This document shows, in pieces, positions 23,725 through 36,306 of a stretch of 64,000 bases of DNA. Source of the stretch: Phaeotremella fagi (taxonomy: Eukaryota; Basidiomycota; Tremellomycetes; Tremellales; Phaeotremellaceae); assembly GCA_001599715.1 (NCBI GenBank), contig BCHU01000011.1, forward strand, positions 496,001 through 560,000. Reading direction: 5' to 3'. The translations under genes and the position numbers were made by a program. Numbering within the stretch: position 1 is the first letter of the stretch; the number at the start of each line of letters is the position of its first letter. The notes under the pieces are model-generated. The model saw only the letters and a list, made by a program, of their open reading frames with translations, did not search any database and was not told where the DNA came from.

Positions 23725-24766
23725 ATGGCTTCTTACAACCAAACAATCCTCATAACAGGTGGTGCGAGTGGGATCGGACTTTGTGCCGCGAAAGAAATGG
23801 CTGCCACTAGTACCAACCTGGTGGTGGTATCCAGTAGAGTGAGTTGAACCCAGTTCAACAAAAGGGAAGTTGAGCACTAACGCTCCAAACAAAGAATCCA
23901 CCGAAAGAACCCAACCTCCCTTCGAACATTGTTTTCAAAAAACTCGATCTCCTCGATAACAATTCCATCCGCTCATTCGTAGATTCATGGGCTTACGATA
24001 AACTAAACGTGTTAATCCTTAACGCCGGTATTCAATCCAACGAGTTAACATACACCAACCCGGGTATCGAAGATACCTTCGCAGCCTCCCTCACAGGTCA
24101 CGCCCTACTTTTCTTCCTTTACAAATCTAAGAATCTTTTGAAAGAAGATTGTAAAATCATAACAGTATCTTCAGCTTTACATGATCCGAAAGCACCACTT
24201 GGACCTGCTTCGCCTGCTTGGACCAGTATCCAGGAAGCTGTTAAGAGTGATACCAAAGAATTGAAAAATGGTTTAACTCGTTATGCGACTTCGAAACTTG
24301 CTGTCATGTTCTGGACTTATGCTTTGGCTAGGATTGTTGAGAAAAGTGGGAAACAATGGGTCGTTAACGCTTTCGAACCTGGTTTCACTCCAGGTGGAGG
24401 ATCAAATTTAGGTAGTGAGTTTAAATTGATTCCAAATTGCTATATTTTATATTGACAAAGTGCTTTTGGATAGATCCAAAAGGAGTCGCCGCTGTCGTCG
24501 CCAAACATATTATTCCACTCACACTCCCAATCTTCCGTTTGTTCGGTACGGTAACCTCCAGACCACCTTATTCAGGTAAAATGATGGCACGTCTAGCTAT
24601 CGGTGATGGATTCGATCATTCAAAGGGGAAATACATTTTATTGGATCACGTTAAACCATCCAGTGAATTCTCTTATGACGTTAAACAACAGGATGAGACT
24701 TGGGATTATGTTTTGAAGCTGGTCGCTAAGGATGAGGCTGAAATTAGAGAGTTTGGTAGATTTTAA
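23725..24766 (+). CDS. Short-chain dehydrogenase/reductase
   Basis: Three exons (23725-23838, 23895-24411, 24474-24766) give 307 aa. The N-terminal Rossmann motif is TGGASGIG, followed by the strand LNVLILNAG (the NNAG-equivalent) and a catalytic-type YATSK with an upstream Ser (KIITVSSALHD). This is the classical SDR active site. The N-terminus lacks any signal peptide. The C-terminal part (PPYSGKMMARLAIGDG) resembles fungal SDRs related to retinol dehydrogenases and WW-domain oxidoreductases. The substrate cannot be told from sequence, and the neighbours give no pathway context. Confidence 0.88.
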
Positions 24767-25088
24767 GATTGGATGAATGTGCTTGTGAGGGATGTCAGTT
24801 TCTCGTTCTGTTATTTGTACCGTAGATGATGTATTGTGAATTTTTATAACTGTTGTGTCCGTTCTTCAATGCGATTTGTACTGTACGTTGAGAATGCAAT
24901 AAGTCTCACTCACCGACTCCCAGACCAATACCGTAGGAGAGTAAGAAGTATCGCACTCAAGTTTCTTTTTTCTGACATTTCGCAATGATCGAAAATGACA
25001 AACAGTATGTATGCACGTATGTATGAGTCTTGGAATCATCAGTCTGGGTATATTAATAAAAACGAATTCCACCTACATAACCAACCAA
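24767..25088. other. Intergenic region between convergent genes
   Basis: This 322-bp stretch lies between the SDR stop codon and the stop codon of the minus-strand coiled-coil gene. It should hold both 3' UTRs. No further structure is seen. Confidence 0.4.
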
Positions 25089-26053
25089 TCAGTCCCCCAA
25101 ATCACTCTCCACACCGTCATCATCTCCTTTCATCAAACCCAAATCAATCAAAATCAATCTCCCTTTTTCAACCTCTTCACCTAAATTCTTCAGTTCCCCC
25201 AAAAGAATATCAATCTTAACCTTGACCTCTAATATCTTCATTGATCGATGGGTAAAACCTTGTTTCATAACCTCGAAAAAATTCATGTCATCACAATCCA
25301 ATTCTTCTTCCTCATCTAAGACGATTTGATAATTGTTCCAGATTTTTTGATAACTTTGATTAACCTTATGAACGTGGTCGATCAATTGTTTTTCACTTTG
25401 TCCGACTGTGTTTGCTATTTCTTCCCATTTTTGAATCAATTTTAGATGTTGGTCGGGATTTTGGTTGTAATAGCTACTTTCTGATACATGTATACCTGCT
25501 AAAAGGTGGAGTTGAAGATTGGTTTTATGTTGGTGATACAGCTTATCCAGGATCGATTCGGTTTCTGGCTTTGAGTCAACCGAAGGTACATGGGCTGGAA
25601 TAGAGGTATTGATGAATTGTTGAGGACGATTTTCTTTGGAACAATATATTTGTTGAGGTTCATTACTGGAATCATTGTTAGCATGCCATGCGTATAAATG
25701 AAAATATAATCACTCTCACATTTTCTCCATCTCAACAACACCAACCATGACATCCATGATACTGTCACCTACAACGTGAACGCAAAATGAAAAGATTCGA
25801 GGAAAAAGTGATAAATTGATAATTAACTGATTACTTTACTTGATTCACAATCCAATTTAATACGTCGAATCTTTTAGGACAAAGGAGGTCGAAGGAGGTA
25901 CAATAAGTCGAAGGCGAAAATCTATCTGTCAATGATTTAGGATTTTGCCTGAAAAACTGGTTCTCATGACATACTTCGATATTGATCTATGCTACTGATA
26001 CCATTGCGTAGCTCTAACTTCCACTCTGTGACAATATGCAATAACGACACCAT
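25089..26053 (-). CDS. Unknown coiled-coil protein
   Basis: The C-terminal exon (about 25660-25089) is a long open frame with helical, Glu/Lys-rich content (IQKWEEIANTVGQSEKQLID; LLGELKNLGEEVEKGRLI) and an acidic end. Upstream exons were read from splice signals: an ATG at 26053 begins MVSLLHIVTEWKLELRN, a 48-nt intron follows, then an exon with SFDLLCPKRFDVLNWIVNQ, then a short exon around MDVMVGVVEMEK. The junction between the last two is uncertain because no canonical pair of sites keeps frame cleanly; a weaker GTAATC donor would. No signal peptide is seen. The layout suggests a structural complex subunit, but I do not recognise the family. It is divergent from the RPAP3-like gene. Confidence 0.6.
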
Positions 26054-26188
26054 ACCTTCCTGAGTTTCCAATAATGACACTCACCTTTTTGCCACTGAAT
26101 CTTCGCCACATCAACACATCAACAAAAGCGGTTTCAGTTGTCGAAAAGAAAACGAAATGATCGATTTTGATCATGTTCCAAATCCAAA

Positions 26189-27552
26189 ATGGAAGTTAAG
26201 ATAGATATAGAGGGTTCTGAAAAGGCAAGAGCAGAGGTATGTTATACTACTGCTTGAACATGACTGACAATTGTAGGGTAACGTAGCCTTCAAAAAAGGT
26301 AAATGGGTAGAGAGCATAGGTAAAATTATTTCATTAATATTCGATGTTAGATGTCGGGCTAATGATCTTACAGGATACTACACGACTGCAACTGTCAAAA
26401 ACCCAAAAGATCCAATAGGATATAGTAATCGTGCCCAAGCCTATCTGAAATTAGACAAGTAGGTACGCTTTTCAACTATCATCCAACTGGATCAACCGAC
26501 TCAAGTCATGTAGATTCAAAGATGCCGAGAGGGATTGCACGACCGCACTGAATCTTCAAGATGGGAACGTGAAGGCGTTATATAGAAGGTCTTTAGCTAG
26601 GAAAGGGTTGAAGGAATATGAAGGAGCTATTGAAGGTGAGTCAGATGTAAAAGCTCGAATTGACAAATTAGATATCCAAAGGTTATTGTCGATAGAACCG
26701 AAGAACTCTGCTGCGAAGTTGGAACTCGATGAGCTCAACACGTTAAAGTCAAAAATCGTAAAGGTATGACTGAAATTGATAATGTTCATTGAAATCGTTT
26801 TATGTAGCCTTCGAAAACACTACCACCCTCACCACCGAAACCTATCAAAGAATTACCAAAGACTGAAACTCTGTCACCAGTAGAATTGGATTCGAATTTG
26901 AGACTAGAGGAAATCAATCTTGAAGATACATCACCTAAAGTATCGACTTCAACTCACGGGTCTTTCGCTTCACTACGTAAAAATAGGGATACGAAGAAAA
27001 CGTTCATCACCCCATCTCCCGCACAAGTTCCACCATCTTCATCCAAGACTGTACCCTCTCGACCCGAAGCCTCCGCTAATAAATCAGACACTTCAGCATC
27101 AGTTTCAAAGTCATCATCCACACCGCCTTCGATAGATAGGGAACCTCCCTCGCCGCCTTCAAATCCGGAATCGACTTCGTCAGGAGCAGGAATAGTTTTG
27201 ATAAGAAAATTGAACGAATGTATAACCCCTTCTGAATCTTGGTCAATCATTGGAGTAGGTTCATTTTGATTGTCTCATATAGCCCAGAACTAATTTCGAA
27301 CAGGTGTATCAACCTAAAATCATTTCCATCATATTAAACAATCTACTGGAACCTGATATACTAGGACAAATCATGTTAGCTTTGAATTTTGGTGTTGATT
27401 CACCAGACAAGAAAGGGTTTGTTAAAGACGTTTTTGAATCGTTGAAAGGGACACAGAGGTATCGGATGAATCGTGCCATGTTGTCTAAAACTGAGAGAGA
27501 GGCTGGGGATAGAGCTTGGACAGCATCTGGTGGAGAAGAGGATTGGGTGTAA
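26189..27552 (+). CDS. RPAP3: RPAP3-like TPR co-chaperone
   Basis: RPAP3 is the TPR subunit of the R2TP/HSP90 co-chaperone complex that assembles RNA polymerases, snoRNPs and PIKKs. Seven exons (26189-26236, 26277-26319, 26374-26458, 26514-26635, 26672-26763, 26808-27254, 27304-27552) give 361 aa. The N-terminus is a three-repeat TPR domain (GNVAFKKGKWVESIGYYT; PIGYSNRAQAYLKLDKFKDA; ALYRRSLARKGLKEYEGAI) with carboxylate-clamp residues N, N, K and R in place, which would bind the HSP90 tail. A Ser/Pro-rich linker leads to the C-terminal RPAP3_C region (ILNNLLEPDILGQIMLALN), which binds RuvBL in the animal protein. It is shorter than human RPAP3, with one TPR domain instead of two. Confidence 0.85.
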
Positions 27553-27634
27553 GGGTGTACCTCGATTTTGACAATCTCAAAATGCATCATGCCATATATG
27601 TATCCCAAGATCTAATCCAACTAAAACATCAACC

Positions 27635-29830
27635 CTACCAAATCCCTATCAAACTTCCAAAAGTCCACAATAAAGAAGCACACCCCACAGGCAGAATAGC
27701 CAAATAAACAATGAGATCCTGCCAAAGTCTCCTACCAGCTCTCCGTTTCTGTAATTGACGTTCTTTCCTCGCTAACAGCTGATCGGTCGATGGGTCGTTC
27801 AATGAATCCGTTCTGTTATGTCCTGATCCCGACGCTAGGGATCTTAGTGTACGATTCGAGAATTGATGGGTCGGTTGAGATGGTTCGGGTGGTGGTTGTT
27901 TATAAGGGAAGACTATTGCCAATGGTGATCTGACGTGGAATGTTATGATAAAGAATAATGCTGGGATCGTGATCAGTTAAGATTAGATATTATGAGAGGT
28001 CCGACTTACATGGTAAAAACCATCCAATGCCTAATGTACAGATGGTACCGACCAATTCAATCTTTTCGACAATTTTACCACCGACACAAGCGAAGATCAC
28101 GACTACGATCCACATCCCCACTCCGACCCATCGAGCAGCTCTTCGTTCATCCCCACGTTCAACACCAAGGACTTTCAACATCGTATCTCTACCCCTGATG
28201 ATCCACATGTTACATGTACCCAGAGTAATAGCACATGTTAAGAAACGAGCGAAATTCACCCATCCGTCGTTAGCTGGTAACAAAGAATATACACCTGTTG
28301 ACGAAGATGAAATTGAGGTGGTCATTTGATTGAGAATCGTTTCTTCTGGTACGGGGAGGAGATAGTAGGGTACCAATGCCATTGGGAGGGAGAGGATTAA
28401 GATGAGTGTTGAAGTTGCTAGACATGGAATTGGGAATTGAGATCTTGAATTGCGAGCTAGAGAGGAGTGGATTGGGAGAGTGTTGATATGAGGAGTGAGG
28501 AATAGTGTCAGAGTGGCTATAAGGAATCAGTAACGGTCTCTGGTTTAAACTCACTTAACCCAGCCCCAAATCCACTACCCGGTAAATCCCTTTTAGTCAC
28601 TGATTTAACGACCTCCAAAGCTCTCCCAGCAAGTTCTATGATCTCTTCGTCATTGTCTTTAGCTAAATCGGCTGCTTTTTTGATCTCAACGGTACGACCT
28701 ATCACTAGGAACGCTATCACTGGTAGTAAGAGTGCGAGGACTATTGGTGATTTTCTCAAAGGTCGAGTTATACGGGAGGGCAACAGCGACGGGAGAAGCT
28801 GTATATTAGCGTCGACATATAAGTTGACCTACTGAGCTACTGAAGATTATGGTCCATAGTATTCTGGAAGAATAGAACCCATTGTTCGGTAGATACGTTT
28901 CTACGGCGGGTGCTATTAATGGATGCAGAGCTGGATGGATTAGTTATAGACAATAACCTGAACTTACTTCCTAGCCATCCGACTACCAAACCCATGACTG
29001 AAGTTACGACTATCGATCTTCCGATCCAACGACCGTATTTGCCAGCTACACAGGCGAAAACTTCTTCAAAACTACTAACTTTTAGATACCTGTGGATATA
29101 TTAGTATTGGAACACCACAAAATCAAGTATCAACCCACCAAGCAAGATAAACAATAACGATATGAGCACAAGATGATAACAAGGCTAGACCACAAAGTAA
29201 TGGTACGAACACTACCACTCCAGCCGGTAGGAAATTGTATGGTAGTAGAACCAATAGAGGGAGTAGAGGTAATGGATGAGCGAGTATCAGAGGAGGTATG
29301 AGCTGTTGGTACAACACCGTCAGTATCCTATCCTTCACATTGAAAACAAAACGAACCTCTATCAAACCACGTTCTTTAACTTTCTGTTCATTCTCATCCC
29401 ATCGTTTCCTCCTTCTACCTCTACCCTTCGAAACCAACGGCTGGACAGAACCGTCCCTCCCCAAATCATCATCTTCCTCCTCGTCAAACAACACATCCCG
29501 CTCCTCATCGAATTCGTCGTCTTCGTTATCTATTATCTCCAACATCGAATCCCCATTGAAAGATGTTGACGTAGATTCATTCGTTGATGGATAACTAGTA
29601 GAACTGGATGCTGAGGCTGAGACACTTTGTCTGTTGGCTGTTTCGTCTTCTAGAAGGTTGTTGGAGGATGTCGTCGACGAGATGGATAATCTTGGATGGT
29701 TCGCGTCGGGATCGACGTGATAACCTTGAACAGGATCTTTGGGGTAGAGATTCATAGGTGTAGAAGAAGAACTTCTGGGTGGTGAAGATCTTCTGGAGGT
29801 TGGGGGTGATCTGTTAGGTGTAAGAGACAT
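27635..29830 (-). CDS. Amino-acid transporter of the AAAP (Avt/SLC38) family
   Basis: The protein starts with a cytosolic Ser/Asp/Glu-rich region of about 150 residues (ELEDETANRQS-type content, DEEEDDDLGRDG). A basic stretch (GRGRRRKRWDENEQK) and then a chain of hydrophobic helices follow, carried on about six exons (29830-29139, 29089-28968, and the rest down to 27635). Helices include PLLPLLVLLPYNFLPAGVVV, SIVVTSVMGLVVGWLG, PIVLALLLPVIAFLVIG, WVGVGMWIVVVIFACVGG and VYLAILPVGCASLLWTFGS. The GWVNFARFLTCAITLGT and FACVGGKIVEKIELVGTICT segments fit the late helices of AAAP transporters, where the latter precedes the cytosolic P-loop-like turn. Vacuolar export is typical for fungal members with a long acidic N-terminus. 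The substrate is unknown and the exon borders in the middle are approximate. Confidence 0.75.
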
Positions 29831-30013
29831 CTTGGGATGTACTTTATTAAAGTGAGAGATAGTGAGAAATTAAAGATGTAGACTGCGGGATATGGTGTCT
29901 ATTTATTGTTGTCAAAACTGAGAGTCACCCGTAGTCGTGCCTGAAAGAGTAGGTAAAAGTCAAAGTCAAAGTCAAAACTAAGTATTCCTACATTATCTGT
30001 CTCATGCAATTCA

Positions 30014-31349
30014 ATGTCAACGTCAACAACAGGTCCAACACAAGGAACATTCAAACGTAACGCCCACATAAATTATTTCTTACGTTGTTTAAAAGCTTTA
30101 CCAACATCTGCAGAAGGTCACGATTCCAATCGGTATGTCTGTGCCAACTGTACTAGTCAACTAACATCCCCAAGGATAACCATCGCATACTTTTGTTTAT
30201 CTGGACTAGATCTTTTGGGTGTACTCCACGAGAAATCTTCTGATGAACAGAGGAATGGTTGGATAAATTGGATATGGAGTTTACAAGCTCGTACGTGTGT
30301 TGTTGTAGGGTGTTAGCTGATGCGTTAGCGACCGGTGGATTTCGTGGATCAACTTATATGACCACCGATGTAGGTTACTTTTCATTGAAAGAGTCAATCA
30401 CTAGCTGAATAAATTTGTAGAACGATGATACATCACCTGCACATCTTCCTTCTACTTATACAGCGATTCTCTCTTTAGCAATCCTTCGAGCTTCATTTGA
30501 TAAACTGAATCAAAAGGGATTGATAGAATTCATAAATTCATGTCAAGGAGTTGATGGATCGTATGTCATCCACAGTTATCATGAAATTGACTTTTGGAAA
30601 CAGGTTCTCTCCAACTATACCGAATCAGGAAACGAATCCTGGAATGAGTTTTCAGAGTGATTTAAGAATGGCGTATATCGCTTGTGTGGTCAGTGATTTC
30701 ATGAACGATTTCAGTGGAATCGATAAAGAAAGGTTAAGAGGTTTTGTCAACAGTTGTCAAGTGAGTTTTATTGTTTTTGTTTGAAAGTGAGCTGATGAGA
30801 TCAGACATGGGAGGGTGGATACGCTTCGAGACCTGGTGTAGTTGAAGCTCAAGGTGTGTCGACGGTCTCTAGTGGTACTAACTTCGATGAAGGGGGTACG
30901 ACATATTGTGCAATCGCTTCACTATCATTAATATCTTCTGAACCTATACGGAAAGACGAAACGATCCGTTGGTTAACTCAAAGACAAATCGGTGGATTCC
31001 AAGGTAGACCAGGTAAACTTGAAGATGTATGTTATTCATTCTGGTGTGGTGGGGCGTTAAGTGTAAGTTGTCAACTCCATCATAGAATCCTGATGAACAG
31101 ATATTAAATCATTCCAACATGATCGATTCGAAATCAAATAAATCTTTCTTGTTATCTTCACAATCAATGATAGGTGGTTTCGGCAAGGAACCTGAAGATT
31201 TTCCTGATCCCTTTCATTCTTATTTGGCGTTGGCTGCTTTATCCTTATCTGGTGGTTCGGTTGAATTGAAGGAATTGGACGTACTCTGGAATATCAGTTG
31301 TGAAACTTCTACCTGGTTGAAAGCTGAGATGAAAAGAATTTGGAGATAG
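30014..31349 (+). CDS. CDC43: Geranylgeranyltransferase type I beta subunit
   Basis: GGTase-I attaches geranylgeranyl to the CaaX Cys of Rho-type GTPases; this beta subunit binds lipid and zinc and works with the RAM2 alpha subunit. About eight exons are inferred, beginning 30014-30132 and 30175-30290. The alpha-alpha barrel repeats are clear: GGFRGSTYMTT, CQGVDGSFSPT, CQTWEGGYASRPGVVEAQGG followed by TTYCAIASLSL, QIGGFQGRPGKLEDVCYSFW and SMIGGFGKEPEDFPDPFHSY. The zinc ligands of the family (Asp and Cys in DVCYSFW, and the His in DPFHSYLAL) are present. The choice of GGTase-I over farnesyltransferase or RabGGTase beta rests on the short length, the N-terminal NYFLRCLKALP and the C-terminal pattern. 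Confidence 0.88.
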
Positions 31350-31447
31350 ATTTGTAGATTATTTTGTACAAGTACAATTTACATGATTAGAACAAACGAT
31401 TTACTTGTACAATAACCCATAAGTCGACTTCAATACACCATATTTCC

Positions 31448-33542
31448 TTACAAATCGACACTATCAAAAATCCCACCAATGACTTTCTGTCTACCAACCC
31501 AAACCTCACCTTTAACAGGTAACCCATCCAACTGTATCTCCCCATCCCCTTCAACCCCATCAATCTCAACTAACACATTCGACGAACCGGAAATCCCAGC
31601 AATCGCACCACCCTTGAAAACGATTTTCGAGACGAAACCTCGGAAAACCGAATCCCTCCCTGGAAGGATATCAAGTGGGATATTGGTTAACGGTGCCCTA
31701 ACTTGATATTTCCTAACCCCATCATCAGAATCTAACGGTTCGGTTGTTGAAGGTAGATAATCTTCTGGATGAATTCGACCAAAAGCTTTACTTGGATATT
31801 CATCGTTTTCATCGACAGTTTCATTCTCGCCCTCCTCTTCGACTGCACCGTCAAAAACCAAGATATCAGGTTTAACACCGGTAACGTTCAATCCGACGTT
31901 CATACCAACAGGTAAATGAATCTCAGCAATCACCGTCCCACTAGCACGAATCTTACCACCCGATTCGCTTATTCTCATATGTTCGATCGTTAAATCACGT
32001 ATCAATTGGGGTTTCGGATTCGGACCTGGGAAGATGAGTGATAGATTCAAACTTGGGAGGGAAGATAATATCCATTCTGGTGGTTTTTGGATCGTGTCCG
32101 TGGAAAGAAGTGAAGAAGGGATCGTCGATAAACCTTGAACTTTTATTGGATTTTCTAAACCTTTAAGATAATTCTGTAAAAAGATTGATAGAGATGATGT
32201 ATTGGAGGTCGATTCTTGTGTAGTGAAAATTCCAAGATTCGCAACGATCTTACCGTCGAGTTTCAATTCTATCAAAGGGTTTTTCCCACCTAGATAAATA
32301 GGCTCGGTGACGACTTGAGCCATTTTCTTTTCGTTTCCCTCAGAACCGTTGATTTTGGGTAACGAAATTTCGAAAGGTAATCCAAAAGGTATTGTCAAAT
32401 TCATGTTGAAGTTTGTGAGGAAATTCGGGATAGTTGCAATAGCATTAATCTTTAATGAAGTGTTGTTGGATTCTTCGATCGAGTTTAACGTATATTCCTT
32501 GAGTTTCACTAGGGATGCTAAATCTATTGTATGACCTGGTGATGGGAAGCCTGGGAGATGAGGAACTGGATGAGGTATTAGTATCGACGTATCGATATTT
32601 CAGGGGAAGATATGATATGGATGTGAAACTGGATAAATAAAGTATGAGGTTGATCATACTGTCAAACAAAAGAATCAGAAACTTACTCGGGATATCGATA
32701 TCTAATTTGATATCTTCCTTCTCCCCTTTCGTATATTTCGACCACCATCGATGGTTGCTTGATAAATCGGCTTTCACTTTATCACAAACGATTGTGGACT
32801 GTACGAAACCATCTGACCAAGATTCCTGGGCGAATTTCAGTAATTCACCAGTTGAAGCTTTCGGTTTGGCTATGGCGATAAAAGAAATCTCTTTCAACCA
32901 ATCTAGATCATCTCGATTACTGTTTGATATTCTGGTGATCAAAGGTATTGAAAGTGGCCGAGTAATGTTTAAAGATATCAATGGGTTCGTTAAATTCTTT
33001 CTTGAATTCAACGTAATTTCATTGGGGAAATTGACGATAACCTCTTGACGTGGTAAAGAATCGATGGTAAGATGAGCTGACCATTTTCGTAAATTCTCCC
33101 ACCAATCCGCTCCAACTCCTCTAACTCCATCTAGATCCAATACATCTATATCTTTTTCATTTGATTTGAATCCCTTGATACCGAGTACATCATCAACGTC
33201 GATCCCACATCGTAGACTGATATTCAAAGTTAAACCATCCTCATCAACGTTGATAACAGAGATCGAATCCGGTGACGTGTACCTAAAAGCCGTTTGGGGT
33301 AATGTAGAAAGCTCTTTTGGTGATGGTTTGAAAGAATACAATAAGAGTGTGATGAATAGAGTTATCGATAGCAGGAGGGAGAATAGGATTATCGATATTG
33401 TATAGAGGATTGAACGGGTTTTCTGTGAGAACGTTGGTGGGACAATGGGATTGGTTTGGTTGGCAGATGAAGATTCACCTAGGAGTGGTGATCTTTCTGA
33501 AGAAGATTCGATAGCTTTGGCTTTACCTTTACCTTTTCTCAT
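31448..33542 (-). CDS. Large single-pass membrane protein, possibly vacuolar (Tag1/DUF3712-like)
   Basis: Two exons (33542-32687 and 32565-31448) give 657 aa. A short cytosolic N-terminus contains ERSPLLGE, a dileucine-type sorting signal of the kind used for direct transport to the vacuole. One strong membrane helix follows (ILYTISIILFSLLLSITLFI). The rest is a long lumenal part rich in Asn, Ser and Thr with several N-glycosylation sequons and repeated beta-rich modules (SPGHTIDLASLVKL; LPVGMNVGLNVTGVKPDILV; the ending VWVGRQKVIGGIFDSVDL). The architecture resembles yeast Tag1 (YLR173W) and DUF3712 proteins, but I cannot test this. The upstream in-frame Met at 33632 is less likely than the one at 33542. 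Confidence 0.65.
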
Positions 33543-33765
33543 TTTGAGATGGAGTGTTGGTTTGTTACTACTATACAATAATACAACAAGGATGAATGGA
33601 TGTAGATGATTGAGTTCAAGATCCATCCACATCGCTACAGTTACGCTTCCGGTTGTGGCTTCCTTCCTTTACGTACCATAACTGCCCTATCTTATCTCAT
33701 CTTCTCCTTCCAAAATTGACCTCCAGCTTCTGCTTTCGTGAAGCAGCAGGAAACAACACTTCAAC

Positions 33766-35176
33766 ATGATAGACCTATTCTCACCGCCGTCGGTGGATTC
33801 GTTGAAATCCAAAGGAAGAGTCTCGACCATGGGTAAGATATCTACTTTGAAACAGAACTGACCTTTCAGGTATGTTCATCATTGATCATTTCCAAATCAA
33901 AGATGATCAAGGTGAACCGATAATCCTAGAGGATGAGGAGGTGAGTTGGTAACATCGATATCAATGCCATAAATCTAACTTGAAATTACAGATTGGCGGT
34001 GGAGGAATATGGGGTAGGTTGTAAAAAATGGATAGTGTATTGACGTTACAGCTATGACAGCCGCAAGACATTTCTTACCACCTTCGCATGTCGCTATGAT
34101 CGTTGATCGTGGTCACGACTTTCCTGAGAAATTCACCAAAGTCTTAGAGAACATGGGTAAAGAGATGGTTTGGTTTCGTGAACGAGATGGTCTCACGACC
34201 AGAGCGTTAAACATTTATTCGGGAAGATTCATTGGGTGCGTTGAAACTCTCCCAACCAGATCATCCATTCTGATAAAAAAAAACTACATAGGGATGGTCA
34301 TCAATCGTTCAAATACACTTCACCTCAACTTCATATTTTACCTCATGATTTGTTATTACCAGATTCACCTTTTACGAAACCTAATCTTCCGGAATGGATA
34401 CATGTAGTGTGTAATGTTACGAGAGCTCGATTGATGGTTCAAGAGATGGTTGATATCCCTGTTAAAGGTTATCAGAACACTGAAATAGGTAGAGGATGGA
34501 AGGGCAAAATGGTCTGGGAACCTTTACCAGTAAGTCTTCAATCTTCATTCACGACTGACAAATAAAAAGTTAAGTTGTATTCCATCAGAATTGGATACCT
34601 TCATTGAACTAGCTCCTCATTTCTCTATCATCAGGTAAGTAGTCCTAATCTCACAATTACTGATCAACAGTCCAAATCTATTAGAACTGCAGACACTGTT
34701 ATCCATCGAACCGACTGAACCACCCACCCCTGTCGATGTCGAAAAAGCGACCCAGGAATTCCATCGACGTCTATCTTCAAATCCTTCAGTTTCGGTACCG
34801 GCACTCATCATTCGAGCGGGTGCTTTAGGTGCTTATACTTTATCGTCAAGTTGGACGGGTTGGGTTCCAGCTTATTGGACAGCTAAGGATGTGGATCAAG
34901 TCGTTGATCCTACTGGAGGTGGGAACGCTTTTCTTGGTGGTTTATTAGCAGGCCTTTTGATTAGTGATGGTGATTTAAGAGTTTGTGAGTTGGACTTTAC
35001 TTTCTGGGGCAACAACTGATCTTACGACAGCTTCGATATACGCTTCCACCGCTGCCTCTTTTGCTATTCAACAGAGAGGTTTACCTAGATTTACAATAGA
35101 GAACGATAACGAATTCTGGAATGATGATAATCCTTGGAATAGATTACAGGAGATGGCTAGACGAGTAGATGGGTAA
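33766..35176 (+). CDS. MAK32: PfkB-family protein similar to Mak32
   Basis: Mak32 is a ribokinase-fold protein needed in yeast for stable maintenance of a dsRNA satellite; its substrate is unknown. About seven exons are inferred. The N-terminal part carries GMFIIDHFQI, then IGGGGIWAMTAARHFLP and IVDRGHDFPEKFTKVLENMG, the sugar-site Gly-rich region of this subfamily. The C-terminal part carries the ATP and catalytic signature VDQVVDPTGGGNAFLGGLL, with the DPTGGGNAF replacing the canonical D-x-x-GAGD. The conserved catalytic Asp position is therefore occupied by Asn, a feature I believe is shared by Mak32-type proteins, so kinase activity is not certain. Other PfkB subfamilies cannot be wholly excluded. 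Confidence 0.8.
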
Positions 35177-35368
35177 TGTATCTGAATGATTACGAGTGGA
35201 TACACCTCACCCAGTTATAATATGGTATTTCATTGGGTATACAACGTCCCGTTCACACTAACTAAAAAAGGTTGAATAAATAACTATAAACAAGAAACCG
35301 AAAACACTATAGACCAAGGGAAAGTCCAGCACGACAGAATGAGAACATTGGTATATGGAGATGAAGAT

Positions 35369-36037
35369 TTAAGCAACGGCAACCTTCTTCTTCATTGGGA
35401 CAGCACCGGCGTTGGGTTTAGTGACCAAAGACTTGAACGACGTCAGAATCAATTTTTGGAGGGGGCTTTTTGGCAACTTACCTTGTGGATATGAGGAAGA
35501 ACACCACCACCAGCGATAGTAGCTCTGATCAAGAGATCGAGTTCTTCATCACCACGAATAGCTAATTGGAGATGACGAGGGGTGATACGTTTCACTCTGA
35601 GATCTTTAGCGGCGTTACCTGGAATTGTGTGGTTAGTCAAGGTTGATACAAACAGCAAACAGAACTTACCGGCAAGTTCCAAAACTTCTGCAGTAAGGTA
35701 TTCCATGATGGCAGCGACGTAAACAGCTGCTTTAGCTCCTACACGAACATTGTTTGCGTTCTTTGATTTAAGGAAACTTTGAGTGATAGGTTAGTCAAAT
35801 CAATCGAAACGGATTCTATATTGAGTACCACTGTACATACCGATGGATACGACCGACTGGGAACTAATGATGATGAAAAGAAGTTGGATTGATCAGTTGG
35901 AAACACGAAATGGATGGAATGGAATGTAAGAGATAACGTACTTGAAGACCAGCTTTTGAAGATCTGGTAGTGAGAACTTTTGTCTCTGCTGAGGTCTTTG
36001 ATTTACCACCTTTACCACCTGTAGTTTTTGAAGACAT
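35369..36037 (-). CDS. HTZ1: Histone variant H2A.Z
   Basis: H2A.Z replaces H2A in nucleosomes flanking promoters and is deposited by SWR1. Five exons give about 141 aa. The second exon (35863-35841) is only 23 nt and encodes FPVGRIH. H2A.Z-specific features are the N-terminal Lys/Gly-rich tail ([13 protein letters not shown]), [34 protein letters not shown] and the docking domain [20 protein letters not shown] followed by IHKSL. Replication-coupled H2A would have a different docking domain and an SQE C-terminus. A CGGCGTT motif lies upstream at about 36133. It is divergent from NUP192, with 269 bp between start codons. Confidence 0.95.
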
Positions 36038-36306
36038 TGTATGAAGAGATGAAGATGTTGATTGTTAAGTGAAAGATATGGATGGATGAATGAGATATAG
36101 ATGTATGTTATTGCTGGATAGAGCTGTAAAGAGATGTGACGGCGTTACTTGTTGACATTTGGGATTAATTCAATTTAATTATGGTCATTTTATATGGTAA
36201 AATATTCCACGTGGCGGTAGTGATCATACCTAAGTCTGATTTCCTCAAGAACCTACATTGATGAGTTATAGCTATACCTATACCCACACCCAGCTACTCA
36301 CTCACA

